This document shows, in pieces, positions 26,011-36,669 of a stretch of DNA of 64,000 nucleotides. Source of the DNA: an uncultured Bifidobacterium sp. (GTDB taxonomy: Bacteria; Actinomycetota; Actinomycetes; Actinomycetales; Bifidobacteriaceae). The notes under the pieces are model-generated. The model was not told where the DNA came from and did no database searches. It worked only from the letters and a program-made list of their open reading frames with translations. Within the stretch, counting starts at the first letter, position 1; every line of letters starts with the position of its first letter. Both the position numbers and the translations under genes were made by a program. The DNA is taken from positions 62,001-126,000 of the forward strand of contig NZ_CAUEQY010000003.1 of the NCBI RefSeq assembly GCF_959020145.1, given 5' to 3'.

Positions 26011-28815
26011 TCATCGCGTGTCCGCAGCGTCGGCCGGCTGGGTAGAACCTGCGGTAAGCGATGAGGTTTCGCCCTTGATGAAGGCGAGCACCTGCGGCAG
26101 ATCCTGCGGTTGGACGAGCACTTCGCGAGCTTTGGAGCCTTCGGACGGACCGACCACACCACGCGATTCAAGCAGATCCATGAGTCGGCCGGCTTTGGCG
26201 AATCCGACACGCAGTTTGCGCTGCAGCATGGAGGTTGAGCCGAACTGCGTGCTGACCACCAGTTCCGCCGCCTGCAACAGCACGTCCATGTCGTTGCCGA
26301 TGTCCTCATCCGGCTCGATGGCCTTCTTTTCGGCCTCCTTGGCCATCTCCTCGATATCCTCGCGATAATGCGGCTTGCGCTGGGTTCGCACGAACTCCAC
26401 CGCGCGACGGATTTCGGACTCGTCGACCCATGCGCCCTGCACGCGGATCGGCTTGGCCTGACCCATCGGCAGGAACAACGCGTCACCTTGGCCGATCAGC
26501 GTTTCCGCACCGGTGGCGTCGAGGATGACTCGCGAATCGGTGGCGGATGAGGTGGCAAAAGCAAGTCGGGACGGGATGTTGGCCTTGATCAAGCCCGTGA
26601 CCACGTCAACGGACGGGCGCTGCGTGGCGAGCACCAGATGCACGCCGGCGGCTCGCGCGAGCTGCGTGATGCGCTGGATGGAGCTCTCCACGTCGTTCTT
26701 GGCCACCATCATAAGGTCGGCCATTTCATCGACGACCACGAGGATATACGGGTATGGTGCGACCTTGCGTTTGGAGCCTGCGGGCGCATGCACCTTGCCA
26801 GCGCGCACGGCAGCGTTGAAGTCCTTGATGTGGCGGAATCCGAAGAATTCGAGGTCGCTGTATCGTGCGTCCATCTCCTTGACCACCCATTCCAAAGCCT
26901 GCGCGGCCTTCTTCGGATCGGTGATGATCGGGGTGAGCAAATGTGGAATGCCCGCATAGGCGGACAGTTCGACTCGTTTAGGATCGACCATGATCATGCG
27001 GACCTGGTCAGGCGTGGCGCGCATGATCACGGAGGTGAGCATGGAGTTGATGAAGCTCGACTTGCCGGAGCCGGTGGCGCCAGCCACCAACAGGTGGGGC
27101 ATCTTGGTCAGGTCGGCGGTCACGAAATGGCCTTCCACATCCTTGCCGACGCCGGTGAGCATCGGATTCGGATCGTTCCGGGCCTTGTCGGAGCGCAGCA
27201 CGTCGCCCAGCACCACGGTTTCGCGATCGGAGTTCGGAATTTCGATGCCGATGGCGGATTTGCCTTCGATCACCGACAGGATGCGCACGTCGGAGCTGGC
27301 CACCGCGTAGGCGATGTTCTTCTGCAGGTTGGTGACCTTCTCGACCTTGACGCCAGGGCCAAGCTCCACCTCATACATGGTGACGGATGGTCCGCGCAGG
27401 AAGCCGATGACCTTCGCATCGACGTTGAACTGTTGGAAGGTACCGGTCAGCGCGCGGATCACACGATCGTTCTCCGGAGTGTGCGCGGCGTGCGGCGCGC
27501 CCTTCTTCAGAATGTTGAGGTCAGGCAGATGATACGGTCCCTCGGGAATGTCATCCGCCGCTTCCCCGTCAACGGCAGCAGCCGGCATATCGTCAAGGAC
27601 CTCGCCGGTCGCGGCATCCACCATGACTTCCTTGCCGTTGGAGGTGCCGTCCTCGTCGATGACGGCCCATGGGTCGCTTGGAGCGACGCCAACCGGCTTG
27701 ATTTCGCTGGACGGCACCGGCTCGGCGACGCTGGGCATGGTGCCGCTCGCGGTGCCGATCGGCGCGGACGAGAAGGAGCGTCCGCGACCGTTCTGCGGCA
27801 TGGCCATGGTGCCGGACGGTGCAGCGGCGGAATAATCATCTGAATCATAATCATCGGCACGATAATCGTCCGAAGAAATGCTGCGTGGCGAATCGACCTG
27901 TTGGTACGGCTCGTCGACGATGGTTTCCGCGGTCTGTCCGTGCCGTTCGGCGGCATTAAGAAACGCTTCGTCGCCGGCGTAATGGTCAAGGTCGCCATCA
28001 TCGACGTTCTTGCTCTTATGGGATGCGAAGCGTTGCTTCATACGCGTAAGGAAGCCCGGCCTATCGTCGTTTTCTCTATCCGCATCGGTGCCGTCGTGGG
28101 CGGGAACGCCTTCGGCGAAGGCGAGTGTCGTGTCCCCAACGCGTACTTCGTTCGGAAACTGTTCGGCCTCATCGTCAATGTCATCACGGTTTTTAGGCGT
28201 TCCAACAAACTTGGCCGCCAGAGCCTTCGCCTTGTCCGGTATCTGCGTGACCCGGGTATGGGTGATCAACAGCAACGAAAACAGGATGACGACTACGAAA
28301 ATCGCAATGGAAAAGCCTTTGGAAAGCCCCCACGCCAACGGACAGCCAAGCACATAGCCAAGCAGGCCGCCTGCCCGCTGCAGCAAAGACATATCGAACT
28401 TCTGGGAGTCGGAGGCAATCGCCGCGTCAAGAATAGAGCAGACGGACCAGAGGATCATGAACCATCCGAGGGCCATATGGAGGTTCTCATCCTTGTTTTG
28501 CGTCTTGCGCATCAGACTGAACACCACAAGCGCCAGGAATACCGGCAGAATCACGCTGGTCAATCCGAACAGTCCGGAGGCCATGGCATGTAGGACCTGT
28601 CCGAAAGCGCCCTGGACACGGAACCATTCGGATGCGCAGAACAGCACCGCGAGAATGGCCATGATGAAACATGCGATGTCGCGGCGATATTTACGCAGTA
28701 TGCCGGCGATCGGAGAGGAATCGACCTCGTCCATGACTTTGGTATCGCCGGAACGCGATTTGCCTGCGGAACCCTTGCCGCCTGATTTCGGGTTGGAAGA
28801 TGCTGTTCGTGCCAT
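26011..28815 (-). CDS. ftsK: DNA translocase FtsK/SpoIIIE
   Basis: Septal ATPase that pumps DNA and aligns chromosome dimers at division. About 934 residues from ATG 28815. Four membrane helices lie in residues 35-185; a long polar, Asp- and Pro-rich linker follows (about 200-420). The motor has [36 protein letters not shown] (Walker A), [13 protein letters not shown] (Walker B) and [20 protein letters not shown]. The C-terminal gamma winged helix that reads KOPS sites is present ([20 protein letters not shown]). Heads the ftsK-pgsA-cinA run. Confidence 0.95.
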   Translation of the reverse strand: MARTASSNPKSGGKGSAGKSRSGDTKVMDEVDSSPIAGILRKYRRDIACFIMAILAVLFCASEWFRVQGAFGQVLHAMASGLFGLTSVILPVFLALVVFSLMRKTQNKDENLHMALGWFMILWSVCSILDAAIASDSQKFDMSLLQRAGGLLGYVLGCPLAWGLSKGFSIAIFVVVILFSLLLITHTRVTQIPDKAKALAAKFVGTPKNRDDIDDEAEQFPNEVRVGDTTLAFAEGVPAHDGTDADRENDDRPGFLTRMKQRFASHKSKNVDDGDLDHYAGDEAFLNAAERHGQTAETIVDEPYQQVDSPRSISSDDYRADDYDSDDYSAAAPSGTMAMPQNGRGRSFSSAPIGTASGTMPSVAEPVPSSEIKPVGVAPSDPWAVIDEDGTSNGKEVMVDAATGEVLDDMPAAAVDGEAADDIPEGPYHLPDLNILKKGAPHAAHTPENDRVIRALTGTFQQFNVDAKVIGFLRGPSVTMYEVELGPGVKVEKVTNLQKNIAYAVASSDVRILSVIEGKSAIGIEIPNSDRETVVLGDVLRSDKARNDPNPMLTGVGKDVEGHFVTADLTKMPHLLVAGATGSGKSSFINSMLTSVIMRATPDQVRMIMVDPKRVELSAYAGIPHLLTPIITDPKKAAQALEWVVKEMDARYSDLEFFGFRHIKDFNAAVRAGKVHAPAGSKRKVAPYPYILVVVDEMADLMMVAKNDVESSIQRITQLARAAGVHLVLATQRPSVDVVTGLIKANIPSRLAFATSSATDSRVILDATGAETLIGQGDALFLPMGQAKPIRVQGAWVDESEIRRAVEFVRTQRKPHYREDIEEMAKEAEKKAIEPDEDIGNDMDVLLQAAELVVSTQFGSTSMLQRKLRVGFAKAGRLMDLLESRGVVGPSEGSKAREVLVQPQDLPQVLAFIKGETSSLTAGSTQPADAADTR

Positions 28816-28910
28816 AACAGAACTCGATTTTACCCATGGGCACCGCCATGGCACGACGACATCCGATACTTATCGAAAGTTTTTGCCGTTCACGCCGTCA
28901 GGCGCTTCGG

Positions 28911-29921
28911 CTAGACGATATCGCCAAGATGATGCTGCGTGTACGCATCCGCCTGCGCGTCGATCGCGTCGTAATCGCCGGCGTCGGCATGCTCGATGAT
29001 GGCCATGGCATTGCCCAGCAGCGCGGGGTTGAGAGCCTGCAGCCAGTGGATACGCGGATCGCGGCCAAACCATCCCATCTGTTTGCGTGCCAGACGCTTC
29101 GTCTTCTGCGCGATGCTCATGAACGTGTCATTTAAATCGCACAGGCCATCCAAATAGTCGACAACCTGCTGGTATCCAAGAGCCTTGCCTGCGGTGATGC
29201 CAAGCCGGGGACGGATACGCTCCACTTCCTCGACGAAACCGTTCTCCAGCATCTGCTTGGTACGGATGTCGATGCGGCGGTCAAGTTCCTCGCGCGGCAA
29301 ATCAAGGCCGATCTGCACGGTGGGAATCACATACCGGTAATGCGGCAGGCTCGCCGAATACGGCCGGCCCGTCACTTCGATGACCTCAAGCGCGCGGATG
29401 GTGCGTCGAGGATTGTGCGGATCCATGCGGGCCGCGGCTTCAGGATCCTTTGTCTTGAGCTCGTCGAACAGCGCACCGGCGCCTTCGACCTTTTCACGTT
29501 CCTCGAGGCGTTTGCGCACCTCTGGGTCAGTGCCAGGAAAGGAAATGTCGTCGATGGCGGCACGGGCGTACAGACCGGAACCGCCCACGAGGATAGGGCG
29601 CACTCCCCTGGCCTGCAGTTCGGCGATTTTGGCGCGGGCGATCTCCTGGAAACGTGCCACGGACATGGCGTCGTCCGGTTCGATGATGTCAATCAGGTGG
29701 TGCCTGACCTCGGCCTGTTCCTCAGGACTCGCCTTGGCGGTGCCGATATCCATGCCCTTGTACATCTGGTAGGCATCGGCGTTGACGATTTCCGCCTGCT
29801 CGCCCTTGGCCTCCAACGCCTTGGCAATGGCGATGCCAAGCCCCGTCTTGCCGGACGCAGTGGGACCGACGATGGACACGACCTTACGGGTTTCGGGCTT
29901 GCTTTCAGTGGCGGACGGCAT
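28911..29921 (-). CDS. miaA: tRNA dimethylallyltransferase
   Basis: Adds a dimethylallyl group to A37 of tRNAs that read codons starting with U. About 336 residues from ATG 29921. P-loop [12 protein letters not shown] near residue 18, [40 protein letters not shown] and [12 protein letters not shown] are diagnostic. The start overlaps the end of miaB by 17 bases, so the two modification enzymes, which act in order on the same base, are made from one transcript. Confidence 0.95.
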   Translation of the reverse strand: MPSATESKPETRKVVSIVGPTASGKTGLGIAIAKALEAKGEQAEIVNADAYQMYKGMDIGTAKASPEEQAEVRHHLIDIIEPDDAMSVARFQEIARAKIAELQARGVRPILVGGSGLYARAAIDDISFPGTDPEVRKRLEEREKVEGAGALFDELKTKDPEAAARMDPHNPRRTIRALEVIEVTGRPYSASLPHYRYVIPTVQIGLDLPREELDRRIDIRTKQMLENGFVEEVERIRPRLGITAGKALGYQQVVDYLDGLCDLNDTFMSIAQKTKRLARKQMGWFGRDPRIHWLQALNPALLGNAMAIIEHADAGDYDAIDAQADAYTQHHLGDIV

Positions 29922-31359
29922 AGGTTTGCCCCGCTTCCGGATTCGGATCGGCGATGAGATTGTGGCGTCCCGCATGGGTGACGGTGGCGGTCACGAAATC
30001 ACCCATCTGCGGCATCGGCTCGCCTTCCGGCACGCCGACATGCACGAGCACGCCGGTTTTCTCACGTCCGGTAACACGATGGGTGGCGGCATCCTTCTTG
30101 CCGGATGCGCCGGTGACCATCACCTCGACGTCACGGCCTTCGAAAGTCTTGAGATTCTCTTCGGTGATGCGTTCCTGCAGCGCCACAAGACGTTCGAACC
30201 TGTCCTGCACCACGTCATGCGGAACCTGCTCCATCTCAGCCGCCGGCGTGCCGGGACGCGGCGAGTAGATGAACGTGAACGCGGAAGCGAATCGCGCCTC
30301 CTCCACCACGCGCAGGGTTTCCTGGAAGTCCTCCTCCGTTTCGCCGGGGAAGCCGACGATGATGTCGGTGGAGATCTGCGCGTCCGGCATGGCCTCGCGA
30401 ATCTTGCGCAGAATGTCGAGGAACTTGGCGGAACGGTAGGAGCGGCGCATCGCACGAAGAATCCTGTCGGAACCCGACTGCAACGGGAAATGCAGCTGGT
30501 GCATGACGTTCGGCGTCTCGGCCATTGCTGCGATCACGTCGTCGGTGAAGGCCGCGGGATGCGGCGAGGTGAATCGTACGCGTTCCAAACCGTCAATCTC
30601 GCCGCACGCGCGCAGCAGCTTGGAGAAGGCAAACCGGTCGCCGATGCCGTAGCCGAAGGAGTTCACATTCTGGCCCAGCAACGTGACTTCCTTGGCGCCT
30701 TCGTCCACGCATTGGCGGATTTCGGCGAGGATGTCTCCGGGACGGCGGTCATGTTCCTTGCCGCGCGTGGTCGGCACGATGCAGAAGGTGCAGGTGTTGT
30801 TGCAGCCTACGGAGATGGCCACCCAGCTCGACACCTTCGACGCACGGTCGGTTGGCAGTTGGCTTGGGAAGTAGTTGAGTTCCTCCTGCACCTTCACCTG
30901 CGCGTGGCCTTCGATGCGGGCCTGGTCGAGCAGCTGAGGCAGGGATCCGATGTTCTTGGTACCGAACACGGCGTCGACCCACGGGGCTTTTTTCGCGATC
31001 TTCTCACGGTCGAGCTGCGCCATGCAGCCGCCGACCGCGATCTGCAGGTTCGGGCGTTCCCTCTTCAATTCGGCCCACAGTCCGATGGTGCCGTACATGC
31101 GTTCGGCGGCGTTTTCGCGCACCGCGCAGGTGTTCATGACGATCAGGTCGATGTCATGGTTGAGATACTGTTCCTCGGTGGCGGGCACGTAGCCGTCGGC
31201 CTCAAGCACGCCGGCGATGCGTTCGGAATCATGCACATTCATCTGGCATCCGAGCGTATGCACGTAGAACACGCCCTTGCCGCGCGTGGGGGTATCGTTC
31301 GCCGCCGGTTCGGCCAGTTTCGAGGCGCGCTCCGCCTCGGTCATCATGTCTTCGTTCAT
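29905..31359 (-). CDS. miaB: tRNA-2-methylthio-N6-dimethylallyladenosine synthase
   Basis: Radical SAM enzyme that adds a methylthio group to the MiaA product at A37. About 484 residues from ATG 31359 (31344 is an in-frame alternative). The N-terminal domain has cysteines in [21 protein letters not shown] and GGCMAQ for the auxiliary cluster; the radical SAM motif is [12 protein letters not shown]. The C-terminal TRAM domain ends the protein. It is divergent from the alarmone synthetase gene. Confidence 0.95.
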   Translation of the reverse strand: MNEDMMTEAERASKLAEPAANDTPTRGKGVFYVHTLGCQMNVHDSERIAGVLEADGYVPATEEQYLNHDIDLIVMNTCAVRENAAERMYGTIGLWAELKRERPNLQIAVGGCMAQLDREKIAKKAPWVDAVFGTKNIGSLPQLLDQARIEGHAQVKVQEELNYFPSQLPTDRASKVSSWVAISVGCNNTCTFCIVPTTRGKEHDRRPGDILAEIRQCVDEGAKEVTLLGQNVNSFGYGIGDRFAFSKLLRACGEIDGLERVRFTSPHPAAFTDDVIAAMAETPNVMHQLHFPLQSGSDRILRAMRRSYRSAKFLDILRKIREAMPDAQISTDIIVGFPGETEEDFQETLRVVEEARFASAFTFIYSPRPGTPAAEMEQVPHDVVQDRFERLVALQERITEENLKTFEGRDVEVMVTGASGKKDAATHRVTGREKTGVLVHVGVPEGEPMPQMGDFVTATVTHAGRHNLIADPNPEAGQTYAVRH

Positions 31360-31438
31360 AACGCACCATGCTATCGGCAGGGCGGCACAGGCGTTTCGGA
31401 ACGCGGGAACGCCCCGTTCTCGGCGCAATCGCAGGGCA

Positions 31439-31467
31439 TTGACCCTCTTCGATACACAGCATACGTT
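31439..31467 (+). promoter_or_regulatory. Possible promoter of the alarmone synthetase gene
   Basis: TTGACC (31439-31444) and TACGTT (31462-31467) are 17 bp apart in the divergent miaB region. A start near 31474 would leave a leader of about 30 bases before GTG 31505. Confidence 0.35.
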
Positions 31468-31504
31468 CAGTTTTGCGGAAAGCGAGGCGGTACACTGTTC
31501 TTCC

Positions 31505-32233
31505 GTGATACTTGACAGGCAAAATCGAATTAACACCACCGAATTGCAGATGCGTCTGAAGAACGTCGACGTCGGCGAGGGATCCCTTTCCCCCGAACAG
31601 ATCACCGAGTTCATCGACCAGATGCAGGTGTATGAGGGTGCGATGTACGAGATCAGCACCAAATTGGAGATTCTTGACTCGGAATTCCAGGTGCGCTTCT
31701 CCCATAATCCAATTCACCATATGGAACGCCGTCTCAAATCGCTTAACTCGATCCTCGGCAAGCTGCAGCGCCGCAACCTGCCGTTGACCGTCGACGCCAT
31801 CAAGGACAACCTGTTCGACGTGGCGGGCGTACGCGTGATCTGCAACTACCGCGACGACGTGTATTCCGTGGCGAATTATCTGTCCGCGCAAAGCGACATC
31901 CAAGTGCTGCGTGTCAAGGATTACATCAAGAACCCGAAGCAGAACGGTTACCGTTCGCTGCATGTCATCTACGCGGTGCCGGTGTTCCTGTCATCCGGAC
32001 CGCACTACACGCCGGTAGAGGTTCAGCTACGCACCATCGCCATGGATTATTGGGCGAGCCTGGAGCATGCGCTGCGGTATAAGACGGATCTGCCGGACGC
32101 GAAGCTTGCCGAGCATTCGCAGACGCTGTTGGATTGCGCGCGCAGCCTGCAGAACATCGAGACGCAGATGCAGAACATCCATCGCGACATCAACAGCGCC
32201 CCGCGTGTGGGTGAGGCGCCGCAGGCGGACTGA
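31505..32233 (+). CDS. Small alarmone synthetase, RelA/SpoT synthetase domain
   Basis: Makes (p)ppGpp from GTP or GDP and ATP without a hydrolase domain. 242 residues from GTG 31505, or 227 from ATG 31550; no strong ribosome site decides between them. Synthetase motifs: [49 protein letters not shown] (the conserved Lys/Tyr/Ser-Leu-His set) and [18 protein letters not shown]. Size and a helical C-terminal end fit RelQ-type tetrameric enzymes. It is a single gene ending at a strong terminator. Confidence 0.88.
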   Translation: MILDRQNRINTTELQMRLKNVDVGEGSLSPEQITEFIDQMQVYEGAMYEISTKLEILDSEFQVRFSHNPIHHMERRLKSLNSILGKLQRRNLPLTVDAIKDNLFDVAGVRVICNYRDDVYSVANYLSAQSDIQVLRVKDYIKNPKQNGYRSLHVIYAVPVFLSSGPHYTPVEVQLRTIAMDYWASLEHALRYKTDLPDAKLAEHSQTLLDCARSLQNIETQMQNIHRDINSAPRVGEAPQAD

Positions 32234-32243
32234 TGTTTTCGGA

Positions 32244-32287
32244 AAATGGCGATTGACGGACAAATCATTGCCTGTCAATCGCCATTT
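32244..32287. terminator. Terminator between alarmone synthetase and EamA genes
   Basis: A 14-bp stem (32244-32257 with 32274-32287) followed by TTTTTC on the plus strand, and by AAA-complement T residues on the minus strand. It lies between convergent genes and can serve both. Confidence 0.85.
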
Positions 32288-32304
32288 TTCGACGATATCG
32301 AACG

Positions 32305-33279
32305 TTATTCGCGCTTACGCAGCAATCGTGGTATTTTCACCGGAACCTGTGCGAGCACGGTGCCGATGAAAATCAGCGCGCAGCCGATGTAGGCTCGTGT
32401 GGTCATGACTTCGCCGAGCAGCAACGCGCCGCCCACCGCGGAGAAGAACGATTCGAGCGACATGATCACGGCCGCGCGCGACGGCGGCACCAGCTGCTGT
32501 CCGACCACCTGCAACGTGTATGCCACGCCGGCCGAGCCGATGCCGGCGTACACGATGGGAAACCAGCTTTGCATGGCGCCGGCCCAGTCGATGGAGCCTT
32601 CGCATAGGGAGCCGATCCAGCTCAGCAGCGCGGTGGTGGAAATTTGTCCGAAGGACAGCAGAATCGGATCCATCTTCTGTCCGAACGTGTCGATGACGAG
32701 AATATGGCCTGCGAATAGAACCGCAGTGGACAACAGCACCACGTCGGCAAGGGTGATCGAGCCGAATCCGTCGGTGATGCACAGCAGATAGAAGCCGACC
32801 ACGGCGATGGCAACGCTGACGATGACGTTCATGGTCACGCGGCGGCGCAGAATAAGGAAGGCGAGCAGCGGCGTCATGACGATGTAGAGCGCCGTGATGA
32901 AGCCGGAACGGCCTGCGGAACCGGAATAGAGGATGCCGTATTGTTGGACGGTGCTGGCGGTGAACAATACGATGCCGCAGATGACGCTGACGACCACGGG
33001 ATTGCCCAGGCATTTCGGCATGGCCACGGTTATACCGTTGCCAAGCGTGACGGTTGGACACTCATTCGATTCACGGCGTCGGCGTTCCTGTTCGGCGATG
33101 CCTCGACGGCGGAACCACAGCAACGGTATTAATGACAGCGCGCCCAATGTGAATCGTGTGGCCCCGAAGAACAGGGGGCTCATGGAGGCCATGCCCTGCA
33201 CTTGGGATACGAATGCGAAGCCCCAGATCATGGCCGTCAGAACAAGGCAGGCCATGCCGCCAATCTCTTTCCTCTGCAT
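32305..33279 (-). CDS. EamA-family (DMT) transporter
   Basis: A 324-residue membrane protein with about ten helices arranged as two EamA repeats. Recognisable parts: ACLVLTAMIWGFAFVSQ at the first helix, STVQQYGILYSGSAGRSGFITALY and the second-repeat ending AVIMSLESFFSAVGGALLLGE. Likely exports or imports amino acids, nucleobases or other small metabolites; the substrate is not readable. The loop after helix two carries an unusual Arg-rich stretch (RRRGIAEQERRRRESNE). Confidence 0.87.
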   Translation of the reverse strand: MQRKEIGGMACLVLTAMIWGFAFVSQVQGMASMSPLFFGATRFTLGALSLIPLLWFRRRGIAEQERRRRESNECPTVTLGNGITVAMPKCLGNPVVVSVICGIVLFTASTVQQYGILYSGSAGRSGFITALYIVMTPLLAFLILRRRVTMNVIVSVAIAVVGFYLLCITDGFGSITLADVVLLSTAVLFAGHILVIDTFGQKMDPILLSFGQISTTALLSWIGSLCEGSIDWAGAMQSWFPIVYAGIGSAGVAYTLQVVGQQLVPPSRAAVIMSLESFFSAVGGALLLGEVMTTRAYIGCALIFIGTVLAQVPVKIPRLLRKRE

Positions 33280-33314
33280 GAGCCACTACCCTATGGCACG
33301 TTTTTCGCCGACAG

Positions 33315-33345
33315 AAAAGCCTGACCATATTCTGGTCAGGCTTTT
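33315..33345 (-). terminator. Terminator of the Bax-inhibitor-1 gene
   Basis: A perfect 13-bp stem (33315-33327 with 33333-33345, five-base loop) with T residues on both flanks. It lies 38 bp past the stop codon of the 33383-34264 gene and upstream of the EamA gene. Confidence 0.85.
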
Positions 33346-33382
33346 GTTTGAGGGTTCAGTGCAGAGGACGTCGCGGGATTTT

Positions 33383-34264
33383 TCAGTCGCGATCGCCGAA
33401 GAGCTGGAGAATATACAGGAACATGTTGATGAAGTCCAGATACAGGTTCAGCGCGCAGATGATGGAGACCTTCTTGACCATGTCCTCACCATGGCCTGCG
33501 TACTGGGCGAACAGCGCGCGAGTAGCTTGGGCGTCGTAGACGGTCATGCCGGCGAACAGCACGAGGCCGATGGCGGAGATAACCATCAGCATGGTCTGTC
33601 CGGGAGCGAAGATCATAAGCAGCACTTCGGCGACGATCAGCACGATGAGGCCGACCAGCAGAATCGGACCGGCTTTGAGCATGTTGACCTTGGTGGTCAT
33701 GCCCAGCATGGTGAGCGCGAAGAAGAAGCCGGCGCACAACGCCAGGGAGATGCCGATGGTGCCAAGATCATACGCCATGAAAATGGTGCTTAGCGAGAAG
33801 CCCATGATCGCGGCATACACGTAGAACATGACGCGTGCGGTGCTCGGCTTGATCTTTTCAATGCGGGCGCCAAGATAGATGGCGATCACGATTTCGACGA
33901 CGAACGGCGCCCAAGCGCCAATGACGCCAAGCGACTGGATGAGCGCGATGTAGGCACCGGTGGCTTGGGTGAGGATGGCCACAGCCGCGGTGACGAGCAG
34001 GCCGATGGTCATCTCACCGTAGGCACGGGTGACGGAAGCATGTTCGGCACGCTCATAGGAGTATGTCGCCTGAGCCGGAATGGTGGCCGCCGGAGCGCCC
34101 TGCGCATACATGTTCTGCGGCGCGTACTGGTATTGGTTCTGACCGTACGGATTCTGGCTGTACTGCCCGTACGAATTCTGGTTCGGATTGTATTGGTTCT
34201 GCCCATACGGCTGGCCGTTGAATCCATTGGCGTTGTTGCCTTGGGGCTGCTGACCGAATGTCAT
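33383..34264 (-). CDS. Bax inhibitor-1/YccA family membrane protein
   Basis: A 293-residue protein. The first 65 residues are very rich in Asn, Gln, Tyr, Gly and Pro (repeated NQYNPNQ and YGQN units). Seven membrane helices follow with family features: VTRAYGEMTIGLLVTAA, FYVYAAIMGFSLSTIF and the C-terminal helix with TVYDAQATRALF and LNLYLDFINMFLYILQLFG. The bacterial family includes pH-gated calcium leak channels; two conserved acidic residues near the end (Asp in YDAQ and LDFIN) fit. The low-complexity N-terminus is cytoplasmic and of unknown role. Confidence 0.88.
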   Translation of the reverse strand: MTFGQQPQGNNANGFNGQPYGQNQYNPNQNSYGQYSQNPYGQNQYQYAPQNMYAQGAPAATIPAQATYSYERAEHASVTRAYGEMTIGLLVTAAVAILTQATGAYIALIQSLGVIGAWAPFVVEIVIAIYLGARIEKIKPSTARVMFYVYAAIMGFSLSTIFMAYDLGTIGISLALCAGFFFALTMLGMTTKVNMLKAGPILLVGLIVLIVAEVLLMIFAPGQTMLMVISAIGLVLFAGMTVYDAQATRALFAQYAGHGEDMVKKVSIICALNLYLDFINMFLYILQLFGDRD

Positions 34265-34335
34265 AATCGCTCCTTAACTCGATTACGCATCACAGTACGG
34301 TACTTTTCTGACTATTTCATGAGAGCCCACGTCTT

Positions 34336-34365
34336 ACGGTGCCGAGCTGAAACTACCGGCACCGT
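34336..34365 (-). terminator. Hairpin past the DUF5067 gene
   Basis: ACGGTGCCG (34336-34344) pairs with CGGCACCGT (34357-34365), 16 bp past the DUF5067 stop. No T tract follows, so termination is uncertain. Confidence 0.45.
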
Positions 34366-34380
34366 ATATCCAATGCGCAA

Positions 34381-35151
34381 TCAGACCGTGAACTTGTGCA
34401 CCACTTTCGCGCTATCGTTCAGGTCGAACAAATCAGTGACGTCGACCGTCACTTCGGAATCGTCTTTCAAGGTATATCCAATCGTCACGGTTCCGGTGGC
34501 TCCGGGCTGGACTTCGGCGAAATCAGAATTGGAATCGTATCCGGCAGGGTTCTCGCTGTAAATGGCGGTGTCGAGAGCTTGTCCATCTTGGAACACTTGC
34601 GGGCTGGCGAGGACCGCAAACGAATTGTTTTTATCCGTGTTGTTGGTCCATTCGAATGTGACCAACACCGTGGGCTGATTGTTATAGTCGTTGTTGCTAC
34701 GTACCGCGGAGACGATTTTCACATGCATGGTCTTCAAATCGCCTTCCATATCCTGATCGCCCTTCGGCTGATTTTTTGCGGAGCCTTTTGCGGATGATTG
34801 TGAGCTTGACACGCCGGTGGCCTCGTCTATGGCCTTGCTTGCTGCGGACTGCATGGCCAGAGTAATGACGATGGCCAACACCGACAGCACCGCAGCGACA
34901 ATCGCCAATGCCTTGCCGCGCTTTTTACCGCGGAACGTGCCGACCAATGCCACAATCGCAAGAATCACGCCAATGAAACCGAAAATCGCAGCAATGTTGT
35001 TGATAATCGGAATGAAGCTCAGCACGAAGCCAAGCGCGCCGAACACCACGCCGACAATGCCGCACACAGTCAGTCCCTTCTCTTCCTGATAGACCGGCTG
35101 CAGCGGGGGTTGGGGTTGGATGGGCTGCTGCGGGGCGATGTAACCACTCAT
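34381..35151 (-). CDS. DUF5067 domain membrane-anchored protein
   Basis: About 256 residues from ATG 35151, with AAGGAA five bases upstream. A Pro/Gln-rich N-terminus (PQQPIQPQPPLQPVYQ) precedes two or three membrane helices (about 27-90, GIVGVVFGALGFVLSFIP and IAIVAAVLSVLAIVITLAM), then a Ser/Lys linker and an external beta-rich domain (about 120-256) with TVLVTFEWTNNTDKNNSFA and VQPGATGTVTIGYTL, typical of DUF5067/DUF4352-like immunoglobulin-fold domains. Function unknown; it is a surface-exposed protein. Divergent from the histidine kinase at 35305. Confidence 0.75.
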   Translation of the reverse strand: MSGYIAPQQPIQPQPPLQPVYQEEKGLTVCGIVGVVFGALGFVLSFIPIINNIAAIFGFIGVILAIVALVGTFRGKKRGKALAIVAAVLSVLAIVITLAMQSAASKAIDEATGVSSSQSSAKGSAKNQPKGDQDMEGDLKTMHVKIVSAVRSNNDYNNQPTVLVTFEWTNNTDKNNSFAVLASPQVFQDGQALDTAIYSENPAGYDSNSDFAEVQPGATGTVTIGYTLKDDSEVTVDVTDLFDLNDSAKVVHKFTV

Positions 35152-35304
35152 GATCGTTCCTTCTTCTCGAATCGGTTGAGACACTTTCGAGAGTACGGAG
35201 CCGAGCGCGTGGACGGTATTGGACGAAAGGCCATTCCTGTCTGCCCTTTGAGGCGCGCGAAACGCACGGAAGAACAATGGCGTCTTTCGGGAACGGGCCC
35301 AATA

Positions 35305-36669
35305 ATGGTAGCTATGAGCGAGACGACGAATTCCCCAGCCCCCATCGAAGTGCCAGTACGCACCAGGATCTGGCAAAGTGTGGTGATGGTGGTTTGCGCG
35401 GATTTCATGTGCATGGCGCAGACCGCGTTCGCCTCGCAACGTTTCGACCAGGATTCCGCCGCATACGTTTGGATGGTGTTCTGCGTGCTGCTGTCGTTCG
35501 TGGTCGGTCTGCTGCCGCTCGCCCGTTCCCGTTATCCACATGCCACATTCGTCGCCGCATGCGTGGCCGTGCTGGTTTTCCCGTACGATTCCACCATCGC
35601 GTTGATGGCGTTGACCGCGCTGTTGGCTCGTCGCAATGACACGAGGACGACGGTTCGTGCGATCGCGGCGGGCGGCTTCGTCACACTTGTGGCGCAGGTG
35701 CGTGATACGTTGCGCCCGCCGGAGGCGTCCATCTGGCATATGGTGTTCGCCAAACCGGATACCGGCAGCCAATACGGCACCGACCTGGTCATGCTCGCCG
35801 ATGAACGCACCATCGTCGTCACCGCCGTAGTGGCGGCATTACTGGAACTGGCCATCGCGACTTTGGCGGGATTGCATATCCGATCCCGCGCCTTGGCATC
35901 GCTGGCAACGGCCAAGGCGGACGCGGCGGATGCGCAGGTGGCTCAACTCAAAACCGCGATCGACAGTCAGCAGCTGGCCGACGCAATCGCGGCCGAAGCG
36001 CATGACACGCTCGCCCATTCGCTATCCCTGCTGGCGTTGAATGCGAGCGCGCTGCAAGCCGAGTCAAAACGGCTCGTGGCCGAAGCGGAAAGCATGGACG
36101 CCCATCAGCTGGCCGAACAGACCGGCCGGATCGCGGAGAAAACCGAGGAAATCAGAAAACAGGCGGCGGGCGCTTTGGACGAGGCGCACAGCGTCATCGA
36201 CATGCTGCGCCATCCGGAGCAGGCGCGTGAGCAACTGGCGCCATCCGACGAAACGTCCCTGACCCGTGAATCGCTGGATGCGCTTATCGGAGACGCACGT
36301 GCCGCCGGCATGCGGCTCAACACGTGGATCGACATCCAGCAATTGGGCCAGCTCAACAGGGAAACCGGCAAAATCGCCTATCGGTCCCTTCAGGAGGGAC
36401 TGACCAACGCGAGCCGCCATGCGCCGGGATCCCCGGTATCGTTGGAACTCACCGCCAATCCCACCGCAGGCGTGCACGCGCATGTGTCCAATCCGACCAT
36501 TCCAGCCAACGGTACGCATCTCGACACGAATGCAAAAGACATGTCTCGGACTGGCGCCGGATTGCCCGGACTGGCGGAACGCGTCCGCCAGTCCGGCGGA
36601 ACATGCCGATTCGGTTTTGACCCGCAACACACGTTCCACATGGACGTGCAGCTACCATGGGTTGAGTGA
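35305..36669 (+). CDS. Sensor histidine kinase, NarL-partner (HisKA_3) type
   Basis: About 454 residues from ATG 35305 (35314 also possible). The N-terminus has four to six membrane helices and no large outer domain, so it probably senses a membrane event. The dimerisation domain has the phospho-acceptor His in AAEAHDTLAHSLSLLALNAS; the ATPase has RSLQEGLTNASRHAPGS (N box) and RTGAGLPGLAERVRQSGG (G box). The stop overlaps the regulator start by four bases (GTGA). Target genes are not obvious from the neighbourhood. Confidence 0.88.
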   Translation: MVAMSETTNSPAPIEVPVRTRIWQSVVMVVCADFMCMAQTAFASQRFDQDSAAYVWMVFCVLLSFVVGLLPLARSRYPHATFVAACVAVLVFPYDSTIALMALTALLARRNDTRTTVRAIAAGGFVTLVAQVRDTLRPPEASIWHMVFAKPDTGSQYGTDLVMLADERTIVVTAVVAALLELAIATLAGLHIRSRALASLATAKADAADAQVAQLKTAIDSQQLADAIAAEAHDTLAHSLSLLALNASALQAESKRLVAEAESMDAHQLAEQTGRIAEKTEEIRKQAAGALDEAHSVIDMLRHPEQAREQLAPSDETSLTRESLDALIGDARAAGMRLNTWIDIQQLGQLNRETGKIAYRSLQEGLTNASRHAPGSPVSLELTANPTAGVHAHVSNPTIPANGTHLDTNAKDMSRTGAGLPGLAERVRQSGGTCRFGFDPQHTFHMDVQLPWVE

